Assembly: GCA_964626755.1 (NCBI GenBank)
Contig: CAZVGO010000028.1
Span: 345,631-409,630, forward strand
DNA from: JACDAV01 sp964626755
Lineage (GTDB): Bacteria; Chloroflexota; Limnocylindria; Limnocylindrales; CSP1-4
Reading direction: 5' to 3'
Length of the DNA: 64,000 bases
A program made the position numbers and the translations under genes. Below the pieces are notes generated by a model, which worked only from the letters and a program-made list of their open reading frames with translations, searched no databases and had not been told where the DNA came from. The first letter of the stretch is position 1; each line of letters begins with the position of its first letter. Of the stretch, positions 8,335 through 16,411 are shown in pieces.

Positions 8335-9078
8335 CTACGTGCGAGTTCTGCGTCGGTGCCGCAGCCTGCCGCGCATCGCGTGTCCATACCAGTGGAGGTA
8401 GTGCGGCAGCCATTTCCGAAGCTTGAAGTTGCTCTGGCCAGCGGTGCGATCGCGCCACGTCGTCGGCAGCTCGGCGACTCGCCGCCCGTCGAGCGTCGCC
8501 TTTACGGTCAGCTCGAGCGCGAGCTCAAAGCCGGCGGTGCTCTCGATGGACACGGTGTCGAGGAAGCGCCGCGTGTAGAGCTTGAAATTGTTCGTCGGGT
8601 CGTGCGTCGCGACGCCGCCGAACCAGTGGAGAGTCAGCCCAGCGGCACGACTGAGCAGCCGTTTCAGCGGCGGGCCGCCGATCTGCCGGCCACCGCGCAT
8701 GTAGCGTGAGGCCGAGACGACGTCGGCACCGTCCCGAGCCAGCTCGATCATCCGGTCGACGAGGTGCGGTTCGTCCGATCCGTCGGCCATCGATACGAGG
8801 ACATACGGAGCGCGCGAAGCGGCGAGTCCGGACCGCATCGCGTTGAGGACGCCGCGCCCCAACTCATTCCGGTGCCCGCGGATCGCCGGCAGGCCCGCCG
8901 CGAGCCGAGCGATGACCGGCACGGTCGTGTCGCCGTCGAAGTCGTAGACGACGAGGATCTCATGGCGAGTCTTGACCGCGGCCGTGAGTGCCCGCAGGAC
9001 CGGCTCGACCGCCTCGCCCTCGTTGTAGACCGGCACGACGATCGAGAGCTCCGGAGCGGGACCGAAGGCGGAGCTCAC
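8335..9078 (-). CDS. Family 2 glycosyltransferase, dolichol-phosphate mannose synthase-like
   Basis: 247 aa from a GTG overlapping the upstream stop (GTGA). It opens with LSIVVPVYNEGEAVEPVL. The usual DDGS is replaced by YDFDGD (about 45-50), a variant seen in a DPM1-like subgroup, and MADGSDEPH supplies the metal-binding acidic cluster. There is no C-terminal membrane anchor, and the tail is basic (RGRLRHRRRTRT). Family members move a sugar from a nucleotide to polyprenyl phosphate or to a glycan. Given the epimerase and dehydrogenase upstream, it probably belongs to the same repeat-unit pathway. Confidence 0.84.
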   Translation of the reverse strand: MSSAFGPAPELSIVVPVYNEGEAVEPVLRALTAAVKTRHEILVVYDFDGDTTVPVIARLAAGLPAIRGHRNELGRGVLNAMRSGLAASRAPYVLVSMADGSDEPHLVDRMIELARDGADVVSASRYMRGGRQIGGPPLKRLLSRAAGLTLHWFGGVATHDPTNNFKLYTRRFLDTVSIESTAGFELALELTVKATLDGRRVAELPTTWRDRTAGQSNFKLRKWLPHYLHWYGHAMRGRLRHRRRTRT

Positions 9079-10097
9079 AGCCGGCCGGCCGCGACCTCGT
9101 CGCGGATCCAGGGAATAACCTCATCGAGCATCGTGTCGAGCGAGGTCGTCGCCTCGAACCCCAGGATGGTCGCGGCCTTCCGGGTATCGGGCACGCGGAG
9201 CTGGACGTCGTGCTCGAACGGCGGGTCGGACATGTAGCTGAACGGCCTGCCGTTCCCGTGGACCTTGGTCCAGATGCACTCGGCCAGCTCGAGCACCGTC
9301 GTCGACCGGGCGGTCGATAGGTTGAAGTCGTCGTTGATCGCGGCCGGCGACTCCATCGCGAGCCGGATCCCCCGGGCGAGATCGCCGCCGTACGTGTAGT
9401 GGCGGATCTGGCTGCCATCGCCGAGGATGTGGAGCGGGTCCTGGCCTTTCAGCACCTTGAGGACGAGGTCGGGCACGACGTGCGAAAGAGCGAGCTTTAC
9501 GTTGCCGCTCATGACATCGCTGTCGCGAACCGCCCGGCGCTCGCCGATCCCGACGCAGTTAAATGGCCGCACGATCGTGTACGAAATCCCGTGTTGCTCC
9601 CGAGCACCCTTCGCGAAGTACTCGGACGCGAGCTTCTGGAAGCCGTACGTCGAAACTGGCGGCGGCGAGCTCAGCTGGGCGCCCTCGGGGGTCGGGAAGA
9701 CCGTCGCCGACTCGTAGACCATCGACGAGCTGATGACGACAACCCGCTCGAGCCGCCCGGCGCGGTGGGCCGCGATCGCGGCATCGAACGTCGAGGCGAG
9801 AATCCGCTCGTTCTCCGCAAGTAGGTCGTACGCGAACTCGTGGAAGTAGCTGATCCCGCCGATCATCGCGGCCGCGGCCACGATCTGATCGCAGTCCGCG
9901 GCGAGGTCCGTGAGGAGGGCCGTGTCCTTCGCGTCGCCCTCGATGAACCGGTACCTCTGGTGGCCGTCGTACGACTTCGCGAGGCGTCCGTACTTGCTGA
10001 AGTTGTCGACGCCGACGACCTCGTGGCCTGCTTCGAGTAGATCCGGGATCAGGTAGCCGTTGATAAACCCGGCCGCCCCGGTGACGAGGACCTTCAT
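9075..10097 (-). CDS. NAD-dependent sugar-nucleotide epimerase/dehydratase (SDR)
   Basis: 340 aa from ATG 10097 (MKVLVTGAAGF). The Rossmann motif is GAAGFING, with Asn where most have Gly. The catalytic set is Ser123-125 (ISSSMVYES) and Y151-x3-K155 (STYGFQK), as in extended SDR enzymes such as UDP-glucose 4-epimerase or GDP-mannose 3,5-epimerase. The upstream dehydrogenase ends 10 bp before this start and the downstream GT overlaps its stop. Its substrate is probably a nucleotide sugar made by that dehydrogenase. The reaction (epimerisation or decarboxylation) cannot be fixed from motifs alone. Confidence 0.85.
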   Translation of the reverse strand: MKVLVTGAAGFINGYLIPDLLEAGHEVVGVDNFSKYGRLAKSYDGHQRYRFIEGDAKDTALLTDLAADCDQIVAAAAMIGGISYFHEFAYDLLAENERILASTFDAAIAAHRAGRLERVVVISSSMVYESATVFPTPEGAQLSSPPPVSTYGFQKLASEYFAKGAREQHGISYTIVRPFNCVGIGERRAVRDSDVMSGNVKLALSHVVPDLVLKVLKGQDPLHILGDGSQIRHYTYGGDLARGIRLAMESPAAINDDFNLSTARSTTVLELAECIWTKVHGNGRPFSYMSDPPFEHDVQLRVPDTRKAATILGFEATTSLDTMLDEVIPWIRDEVAAGRL

Positions 10098-10107
10098 CCG
10101 GTCGCCA

Positions 10108-11313
10108 CTACAGCCGGATCCCCTCCCCAAGGGCCCCCCAGATGTCGACGATGTCTCGGCCGTCGACGCGCAGCCCGCGGTACGCCTTGTGCGGCACCCC
10201 GAGGATGAGGACCTCCGATTCGGCAACGACCTGTTTGACCGGGACGAGGCGCGGGTCGGCGACGTACGGGTCTGTGCACAGGACCCGCGCGCCGGCCCAC
10301 GCGAGCAGTTTTCGCAGCTTGTAGCTTAGCGACGCGCGACTATCGTCAGACTCGGCCTTGAACGCCATCCCGAGGATCCCAATCTTGCGGCCTCGGAGCG
10401 AACCGTAGACCCGTTCAAGCGCCGCCACGATGTATGCCGGCATCCCCTCGTTGATCTGCATCGCGGACTGGCCCATGGGAAAGTGGTCGCTGGTGAACGC
10501 GGCGAGCTGCATCGTGTCCTTGAACAGGCACGGGCCGGCTGCGAATCCTGGGCCCGGCAGGTCGGCCGCCCGCGGGTACTCGTGGCGGATCGCGTGGAGC
10601 ACGTTGGCGTAGTCCACGCCCGCCTGGTGGGCGATCATGAAGAACTGGTTGGCGACCGCGAACTTCATGTACCGCCACGTGTTCGTGAACAGCTTCGCGA
10701 GCTCCGCCTCCTTCGAAGAGGTCCGGATGACGGTTGGGACAAGGCGACCGAAGAGCGCGGACGCGCGCTCGAACGCGGGGTCGCTGTCCGCCCCAACGAT
10801 CTGGGGCAGCGTCTCGAGCTCCTCGAGCGCGTGGCCCTCCGCGATGCGCTCGGGGCAGAAAGCAAGGTCGATCGTGCAGCCCCGCTCCGCGAGCGCCTCC
10901 GCAACGTAGGTCGTGGTCCCAGGGTAGACCGTGCTGCGCAGGATGACGAGCGCGCCTGGACGGAGGTAGGGTGCCAATTGATCGACCGTGCGCTCGAAGA
11001 TCGTCATCGAGGGATTGAGGAACTCGTCTACCGGCGTGCCGATCACGACCATGATCTGGAGGCTGCGGCAGAGGATTTCAGGGGCCGCCGAGAGCTCCAG
11101 GCGACCTGTCGCAAGGACCTCAGGGAGGAGCTCGTCGGCGCCCTCTTCCTTGAACGGCATCCGCCCGCCCCTGATCAGGTCGAGCGTCGCTTGGTTCGTG
11201 TCGAAGATGCCCACCCGGAGTCCCGCCTGAGCGAAGGCAAGGCTGATCGGGAGGCCGACATGACCCCCGCCGCCGAGGACTACAAGATCAAGGTCGAGCG
11301 TCTGCTCCGCCAT
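10108..11313 (-). CDS. Nucleotide-sugar (UDP-Glc/UDP-ManNAc type) dehydrogenase
   Basis: 401 aa. N-terminal NAD motif VVLGGGGHVGLPIS (12-25), central domain with ELAKLFTNTWRYMKFAVAN, and the catalytic cysteine in GPGFAAGPCLFKD (Cys262). The C-terminal UDP-binding domain has GMAFKAESDDSR. These enzymes oxidise the C6 alcohol of a nucleotide sugar to a uronic acid with two NAD+. The sequence differs from the second dehydrogenase at 51195, so the locus probably makes two kinds of uronic acid. A TAAAGT -10 box 8 bp before the ATG suggests a leaderless mRNA and makes this the first gene of the leftward operon. Confidence 0.9.
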   Translation of the reverse strand: MAEQTLDLDLVVLGGGGHVGLPISLAFAQAGLRVGIFDTNQATLDLIRGGRMPFKEEGADELLPEVLATGRLELSAAPEILCRSLQIMVVIGTPVDEFLNPSMTIFERTVDQLAPYLRPGALVILRSTVYPGTTTYVAEALAERGCTIDLAFCPERIAEGHALEELETLPQIVGADSDPAFERASALFGRLVPTVIRTSSKEAELAKLFTNTWRYMKFAVANQFFMIAHQAGVDYANVLHAIRHEYPRAADLPGPGFAAGPCLFKDTMQLAAFTSDHFPMGQSAMQINEGMPAYIVAALERVYGSLRGRKIGILGMAFKAESDDSRASLSYKLRKLLAWAGARVLCTDPYVADPRLVPVKQVVAESEVLILGVPHKAYRGLRVDGRDIVDIWGALGEGIRL

Positions 11314-11321
11314 GGGCCATC

Positions 11322-11327
11322 ACTTTA
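11322..11327 (-). promoter_or_regulatory. Candidate -10 box (TAAAGT) for the leftward operon
   Basis: On the minus strand TAAAGT ends 8 bases before ATG 11313, which places transcription start at or next to the start codon. This is consistent with leaderless translation, as no Shine-Dalgarno is seen. Confidence 0.35.
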
Positions 11328-11378
11328 GCCGACCACATAGCCTGGGCGGCCGGATGCCGGTCGCCGGGAGCCCCGTGC

Positions 11379-11384
11379 TAGACT
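11379..11384 (+). promoter_or_regulatory. Candidate -10 box (TAGACT) for the rightward operon
   Basis: TAGACT lies about 70 bases before GTG 11454, in the 140-bp divergent spacer. A GGGAGG ribosome site precedes the GTG, so this mRNA would have a leader. The hexamer recurs at 547 and 16358. Confidence 0.35.
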
Positions 11385-11453
11385 CCGCCCGGTTCGGCAG
11401 GCATCCCGGCGCGCCCGGAGGGCGGCGTCGGAGCGTCGTGGGAGGCTCGGACG

Positions 11454-12647
11454 GTGACCCAGCGGATCCTCGTGCTCGGCGGCGACGGCTACCTCGGCTG
11501 GCCGACGGCCATGGCGTTCTCCCGGGCGGGTCACCGGGTGGCCGTCCTGGACAACTTCGCCAAGCGCGACTGGGAGGCTGAGCTCGGGGTCAAGCCCCTC
11601 CTGCCGATCCCCAGCCTCGAGCAGCGGATCCACGCCTGGCGGGAGGTCACCGAGAACGACATCGATCTGTTCGTCGGTGACCTCACGGACTACGGCTTCG
11701 TCGAGAACGTCATCGACGGCTTCCGGCCGGACACGATCGTCCACTACGGGGAGCAGCCCTCGGCGCCGTACTCGATGATCGACGCCCGGCATGCGGCCTT
11801 CACCCAGTCGAACAACGTCGTTGGCAACCTCAACGTTCTGTTCGCGATCCGCGACCGATCCCCGGAGACCCACCTCGTCAAGCTCGGGACGATGGGCGAG
11901 TACGGGACGCCGGACATCGACATCGAGGAGGGCTACCTGACCGTCGCCCACAAGGGGCGGTCGCACACGTTCCTCTACCCGAAGACGCCGGGCTCGATGT
12001 ACCACCTCTCGAAGGTCCACGACAGCCACAACATCCACTTCGCGACCCGGATCTGGGGTCTCCGGGCGACGGACCTCAACCAGGGCGTGGTGTACGGGCT
12101 CGAGACGGACGACACGGCGCTCGACCGGCGCCTGGCGACGAGCTTCCACTACGACGAGGTCTTCGGGACGGCCCTCAACCGGTTCTGCGTCCAGGCGGCG
12201 ATCGGCCACCCCCTGACCGTGTACGGCAAGGGCGGCCAGACGCGCGGCTACCTGAACATCCGCGACACGATCCAGTGCGTGGCCCTCGCGGCGGCGAACC
12301 CGGCCGATGCCGGTGAGCTGCGCGTCTACAACCAGTTCACCGAGCAGTTCACCGTGCTCGAGCTCGCGGAACGCGTGAAGGCCGCGGCCACCCACCTCGG
12401 CTGGGACGTGACGATCGAGCACTCCCGGAACCCCAGGAAGGAGTCCGAGGAGCACTACTACAACGCCCGCCACTCGAAGCTCCTCGACCTCGGCCTGAAG
12501 CCGACCCTGCTCAACGAGGAGCTCATCGACACGATGCTCCTCAAGATCGCCGACCAGCGCGACCGGATCGACCCGACCACCCTCGTCCAGAACGTCCGCT
12601 GGGTGCCCGAGCCACTGACGGAAGCGCGCGCCACCAGCCGCGCCTGA
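11454..12647 (+). CDS. sqdB: UDP-sulfoquinovose synthase-like SDR enzyme
   Basis: 397 aa. Rossmann motif GGDGYLG (9-15). The catalytic set is T146 in LGTMGEYG, Y183 and K187 in SMYHLSKVHD, close in number to the Thr145/Tyr182/Lys186 set of plant SQD1. VHYGEQPSAPYSM, NNVVGNLNVLFAI and RATDLNQGVVYG are also typical of SQD1/SqdB/Agl3. These enzymes make UDP-sulfoquinovose from UDP-glucose and sulfite. No recognised sulfolipid synthase follows directly, so the sugar may go into the polysaccharide or a glycoprotein. It heads a rightward run of epimerase, flippase and GT4. SQD1-related enzymes with other substrates exist, so the exact reaction is likely but not certain. Confidence 0.85.
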   Translation: MTQRILVLGGDGYLGWPTAMAFSRAGHRVAVLDNFAKRDWEAELGVKPLLPIPSLEQRIHAWREVTENDIDLFVGDLTDYGFVENVIDGFRPDTIVHYGEQPSAPYSMIDARHAAFTQSNNVVGNLNVLFAIRDRSPETHLVKLGTMGEYGTPDIDIEEGYLTVAHKGRSHTFLYPKTPGSMYHLSKVHDSHNIHFATRIWGLRATDLNQGVVYGLETDDTALDRRLATSFHYDEVFGTALNRFCVQAAIGHPLTVYGKGGQTRGYLNIRDTIQCVALAAANPADAGELRVYNQFTEQFTVLELAERVKAAATHLGWDVTIEHSRNPRKESEEHYYNARHSKLLDLGLKPTLLNEELIDTMLLKIADQRDRIDPTTLVQNVRWVPEPLTEARATSRA

Positions 12648-12656
12648 GCACCCGGG

Positions 12657-13634
12657 GTGAGCCGGACCGTCCTCGTCACCGGCGGCGCCGGGTTCATCGG
12701 CTCATCGCTCGCGCGACTCCTGGCCGCCCGGGGCGATCGGGTCCGGATCCTCGACGACCTATCGATCGGCCGGGCCGAATATCTCGAGGGCGTCCCGCAC
12801 GAGCTGATCCGGATGCCGCTCGCCGAAGGCGAAGCCGTGGCCCGAGCCGTCGAGGGCGTCGACGCAGTCGTCCATCTCGCGGCCCGGGCGGGCATCCCCG
12901 ACTCGGTCGCGGACCCGCTCGGCACGTTCGAGGTCAACGTTCGCCAACTCCTCGGCGTGCTCGATGCGGCCCGTACGGCCGGCGTGCCGCGTTTCGTCTT
13001 CGCCTCCTCGAACGCCGCCGCGGGTGACCACGAGCCGCCGGCCGACGAGACGGACCTCCCCCACCCTGTCTCTCCGTACGGCGCGTCGAAGCTCGCCGGC
13101 GAGGCGTACTGCCAGGCCTACGCCGCGACGTATGGGATCGCCGCCTGCTCGCTGCGCTTCTCGAACGCCTACGGCCCGCGCTCGCTGCACAAGAAGAGCG
13201 TCGTCGCGGCCTGGGTGCGAGCCGCGCTGGCGGGCGAGCCGGTGACCATCCACGGGGACGGCGAGCAGACCCGGGACTTCGTCTACGTCGATGACCTCGC
13301 CGGTGCTGTGCTGGCGGCTCTCGACGCCCCGCCCGATGTGGTGGCCGGCGAGCTGTTCCAGGCGGGCACCGGTCGCGAGACGACGATCAACGAGCTGGTC
13401 GCCGCGGTCGAGCGCGCAGTCGGTCGACCGATCGAGATCCTCCGCGAGCCCGCGCGGCCGGGCGACGTGCGGCGGAACGTGAGCCGCGTCGACAAGGCGC
13501 AGACGCATCTCGGGTACCGGGCGACCGTCCCGCTCGAGGACGGGCTGGCGCGGACCGTCAGCTGGTTCCGCTCCGCCCTGCGAGATCCGGCGCTGGCCGG
13601 CGTCGTGCCCCACGGCGCCTCTGGATCGGGATAG
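12657..13634 (+). CDS. UDP-glucose 4-epimerase-like SDR enzyme
   Basis: 325 aa from a GTG nine bases after the previous stop. GGAGFIG at 9-15, VVHLAARAGI, ASSNAAAG, and Y141-x3-K145 (SPYGASK) define an extended SDR. FSNAYGPRS and DGEQTRDFVYVDDLA are typical of GalE/WbpP-like epimerases. It probably interconverts a UDP-hexose for the glycan built by neighbouring transferases. The active-site Ser/Thr lies in FASSNA, which is unusual beside the commoner SSSAVYG. Substrate (UDP-Glc, UDP-GlcNAc or a uronate) is not resolvable. Confidence 0.85.
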   Translation: MSRTVLVTGGAGFIGSSLARLLAARGDRVRILDDLSIGRAEYLEGVPHELIRMPLAEGEAVARAVEGVDAVVHLAARAGIPDSVADPLGTFEVNVRQLLGVLDAARTAGVPRFVFASSNAAAGDHEPPADETDLPHPVSPYGASKLAGEAYCQAYAATYGIAACSLRFSNAYGPRSLHKKSVVAAWVRAALAGEPVTIHGDGEQTRDFVYVDDLAGAVLAALDAPPDVVAGELFQAGTGRETTINELVAAVERAVGRPIEILREPARPGDVRRNVSRVDKAQTHLGYRATVPLEDGLARTVSWFRSALRDPALAGVVPHGASGSG

Positions 13635-13638
13635 AGGG

Positions 13639-15075
13639 GTGAGCGCCGGGACCGCCCCCAGCCCTCTCCTCCGCGACGCCCTCTACACGATCGGGACGCG
13701 GTTCGGGCTGGCTGTCCTCATCTTCGCGACGGACATCCTGCTTGCCCGATTGCTCGGTCCGGCGGCCAAGGGGCGCTTCACTCTCGTCCTGCTGTACAGC
13801 CAGCTGGCCGCCCTCGTCGTCGGCTTCGGGATGGATTCGGCGCTCGGGCTCGTCTCCGGGCGCGGCCGTGAGCCCGCCCGCCGGGGCCTCGCGAACGCGA
13901 TCGTCTGGACCGCCGTTGCCGGCGGCTTCGCCGTGGTCGTCAGCGCCTGGCTGTACGGCCTGCCGACCGACGTCCTGCCGCGCGGCCCGCTCGCCACGGT
14001 GATCCCGAACCTGTCCGCCGCACAATTCACCTACGCCGCCCTCGCGATCCCGGGCGAGCTGTTCTTCTCGCTCGGCCTGTACGCCCTCCTCGGTCGCCAG
14101 CGGGTGATCGCCTATGGGGCAATCCGGCTCCTCCGCCGCGGGCTTCTCGTCGTCCTCGTCATCGCCGTGGCCGCGATCGCCCGGCTGGATCTCGTCGCCG
14201 CCCTGCGTCTCAACGTCCTGGTGCTCGTCGTAACCGGCGTCGCGATTCTGTGGGCTGCGGGCAGGGGCGGGACGCTCGGCCTGCGGCCCTCCGGACCGCT
14301 GCTCGGTGAGGAGCTCCGATTCGGCGGCCGGGCGATCCTCGGTACGCTCGCGGAACGGCTTCAGTTCCGGGCGGACGCCTTCCTCGTGAACGCGATCCGC
14401 GGCGTGCGGGAGACGGGCGTGTACTCCGTGACGAGCGGGCTGGCGGAGACCCTCTGGTACGTCCCGAACGCCCTCGGGACCGTCATGTTCAGCCGAGCCG
14501 TCGACCCCACGGCGGACGCGGGCCGGATCGCCGCGGTCCTCACCCGGACGACGATCGCCGTCGCCATCGCCACCTCGATCCCGGCGTTCATCCTCGGCCC
14601 GCGCCTCGTCGAGATCGTCTACGGCGCGGAGTTCGGCGCGGCGGGCGACGCGCTGCGCCTCATCCTGCCCGGGATCGTCGCGTACAGCGTCGTGGCCGTC
14701 CTGTCCCGCTACATCGTTGGCCAGGGCCGGCCCGGCACGGGCACGGCGGTTCTCCTCATCGGCCTCGCCCTGAATGTCGGCAGCAACCTGATCCTCATCC
14801 CGCGGTTCGGGATTCTCGGGGCCGCGGCCAGCTCGTCGATCTCGTACGCGGTGACGGCCCTGCTGACGCTGATCGTGTTCCGCCGCCTGTCCGGTCGGGG
14901 CTGGGTCGAGACGTTGATCCTCCGCGACGCGGACATGCGGTCCGTCGGCCGGGCGATGGCCGCCCTCTGGGATCGAATCCGTGGCCGGCGGCGAGGGCCG
15001 CTCGTGGGTCTCCGGGGCGGCGGCGCCGCCGCGGAGATCGTCATCGGCGAGCGCGAGCCCGGCGAGGAGCGCTAG
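13639..15075 (+). CDS. Polysaccharide flippase (Wzx/MOP superfamily)
   Basis: 478 aa from a GTG four bases after the preceding stop. About 12-14 hydrophobic segments are spread along the protein, starting with TRFGLAVLIFATDILLARLL, and LGPAAKGRFTLVLLYSQ follows as in polysaccharide exporters of the MOP superfamily. The C-terminus is a basic cytosolic tail (RGRRRGPLVGLRGGG). It would flip an undecaprenyl-linked repeat unit to the outer face. A second, unrelated-looking flippase lies at 16412, so two repeat units or two generations of the locus are possible. The next gene starts on the base after its stop. Confidence 0.87.
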   Translation: MSAGTAPSPLLRDALYTIGTRFGLAVLIFATDILLARLLGPAAKGRFTLVLLYSQLAALVVGFGMDSALGLVSGRGREPARRGLANAIVWTAVAGGFAVVVSAWLYGLPTDVLPRGPLATVIPNLSAAQFTYAALAIPGELFFSLGLYALLGRQRVIAYGAIRLLRRGLLVVLVIAVAAIARLDLVAALRLNVLVLVVTGVAILWAAGRGGTLGLRPSGPLLGEELRFGGRAILGTLAERLQFRADAFLVNAIRGVRETGVYSVTSGLAETLWYVPNALGTVMFSRAVDPTADAGRIAAVLTRTTIAVAIATSIPAFILGPRLVEIVYGAEFGAAGDALRLILPGIVAYSVVAVLSRYIVGQGRPGTGTAVLLIGLALNVGSNLILIPRFGILGAAASSSISYAVTALLTLIVFRRLSGRGWVETLILRDADMRSVGRAMAALWDRIRGRRRGPLVGLRGGGAAAEIVIGEREPGEER

Positions 15076-16245
15076 GTGGGCATCCGGGTCGTGGTCGTCG
15101 ACGACAACCCGCACGTGTCGTGGCACGGCCGTGTGTATCCGGTGAACGCGACGTTCCACCGGTTCCTCTCCGCCGTCCTGGACGTCCCCGGAGCGCCGGT
15201 CGCGTCCATCGTCCACGCCGTGCCGCTTCGGCCGGCGACCGAGGCTCCGCGGACGCTGCCGCTCGACGAACGGCTCGAGGTCGTGGGCACGGAGCGGTTC
15301 GACGGGATCGCCGGCTTCCTCCGGCGGGCTCCTGCGATCACCCGACGGAATGCCCCGATCCTCCGCTCTGCCCTGGCGGAGGCCGATCTGCTCTGGCTCA
15401 AGGTGCCGGCGTCCAACGCCCTGCTCGCCACGTGGCTGGCGCGGCGAGCACGCGTGTCCCGCTGCGTCTATGTCGCCGGGAGCGCCCTCCACGTCGTGGC
15501 CGGGCAGCGGCGTGGCCTCGTCGGCGGCCTGACTGCCCGGGCCGTGGCCGCCGCCTACGACGGGATCGGGCGGCTCGTCGCCGTTGGAGGGCAGCGTGTC
15601 GTCGTCGGCGAGGGGCTCGTTGACGGTCGCGGCATCGTCACGAGCCTCGTCGAGCCCGCCGAGATCCGCGAGCCGACCAGCCCCTGGCCTCGGCAAGCTG
15701 GGCGGCTTCACCTGATCTGGGCGGGTCGCCTGGCCGCCGGAAAAGGCATCGAGACACTGCTCGACGCCCTGGCGCAGCTCGAGCCATCGGTGACGCTCGA
15801 CCTCCTCGGTGACGGCCCCGCTCGGGGCGAGCTTGAGGCGCGAGCGCGGGCCCGGGGTCTTCCTGATCGCGTCAATTTTGTCGGTTATGTCGCCGAGAGG
15901 GCGCCTTATCTGGACCGCCTAGCGGGGGCGGATGTGTTTGTGTTCCCGTCCCCGGCCGAGGGCTTTCCCAAGGTGATCCTGGATGCAATGGCAGTCGGGC
16001 TGCCGGTCCTCGCAACCCCGAGCGGCGCCGTGGCCGAGCTCGGGACCGATCTGCTGGTGCTCATGCCACCCGGCGATCCCGCCGCAATCACCAACGCCCT
16101 TCGACGGCTGACCGCGACACCGGAGCGAGCCCTCCGCAAGCGCGCCGCGGGCCTCACCTTCGCAACGGCGCACACGCGACCGGCGGAGGCTGCGCGGCTC
16201 GTCGCCGGCTGGCGCTACCGCTACCCGGAACTGCCGTGGGGTTGA
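15076..16245 (+). CDS. Family 4 glycosyltransferase
   Basis: 389 aa from a GTG directly abutting the flippase stop. The N-terminal half is divergent. The donor domain begins HLIWAGRLAAGKGIETLLDA and ends with VFVFPSPAEGFPKVILDAM, whose two Glu form the ExxxxxxxE nucleotide-sugar site, then AVGLPVLATPSGAV. No membrane anchor is seen. As the last gene of the sqdB operon it could transfer sulfoquinovose (an SqdX-like role), but that is only a suggestion from position. Confidence 0.86.
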   Translation: MGIRVVVVDDNPHVSWHGRVYPVNATFHRFLSAVLDVPGAPVASIVHAVPLRPATEAPRTLPLDERLEVVGTERFDGIAGFLRRAPAITRRNAPILRSALAEADLLWLKVPASNALLATWLARRARVSRCVYVAGSALHVVAGQRRGLVGGLTARAVAAAYDGIGRLVAVGGQRVVVGEGLVDGRGIVTSLVEPAEIREPTSPWPRQAGRLHLIWAGRLAAGKGIETLLDALAQLEPSVTLDLLGDGPARGELEARARARGLPDRVNFVGYVAERAPYLDRLAGADVFVFPSPAEGFPKVILDAMAVGLPVLATPSGAVAELGTDLLVLMPPGDPAAITNALRRLTATPERALRKRAAGLTFATAHTRPAEAARLVAGWRYRYPELPWG

Positions 16246-16411
16246 AAGCGTGTCTCCGGCTGCGGCGTCCAGGGACGTTCATGCAACCGACGCCGAAGGC
16301 GAGCATCGTCACGTGGCGTGGGTCCGACGGAGAGGGCCCGCCGGTCAGCGGCACTGCTAGACTTCGCACGTTTGCGGCAGGGGATCGGCCACCTCAAGGC
16401 CTTGGAATACC
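16246..16411. other. 166-bp intergenic region
   Basis: No convincing reading frame is seen. It carries a short inverted repeat around GCGTCCAGGGACG near the start and the TAGACT box described separately. It separates the sqdB operon from the second flippase operon and marks a change to visibly more A/T-containing DNA. Confidence 0.5.
16358..16363 (+). promoter_or_regulatory. Candidate -10 box (TAGACT) of the second flippase operon
   Basis: TAGACT is 48 bases before GTG 16412, followed by TCGC as at 11384 (TCCGC) and 552 (ACGC). No clear -35 is visible. The recurrence at three operon heads is the main support. Confidence 0.35.

Noticed and set aside
13558..15711. 717-codon minus-strand open frame over the flippase and GT4 genes
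   Set aside because: Highly charged, repeat-poor sequence with no domain, antisense to a clear flippase and a GT4. It is a GC artefact.
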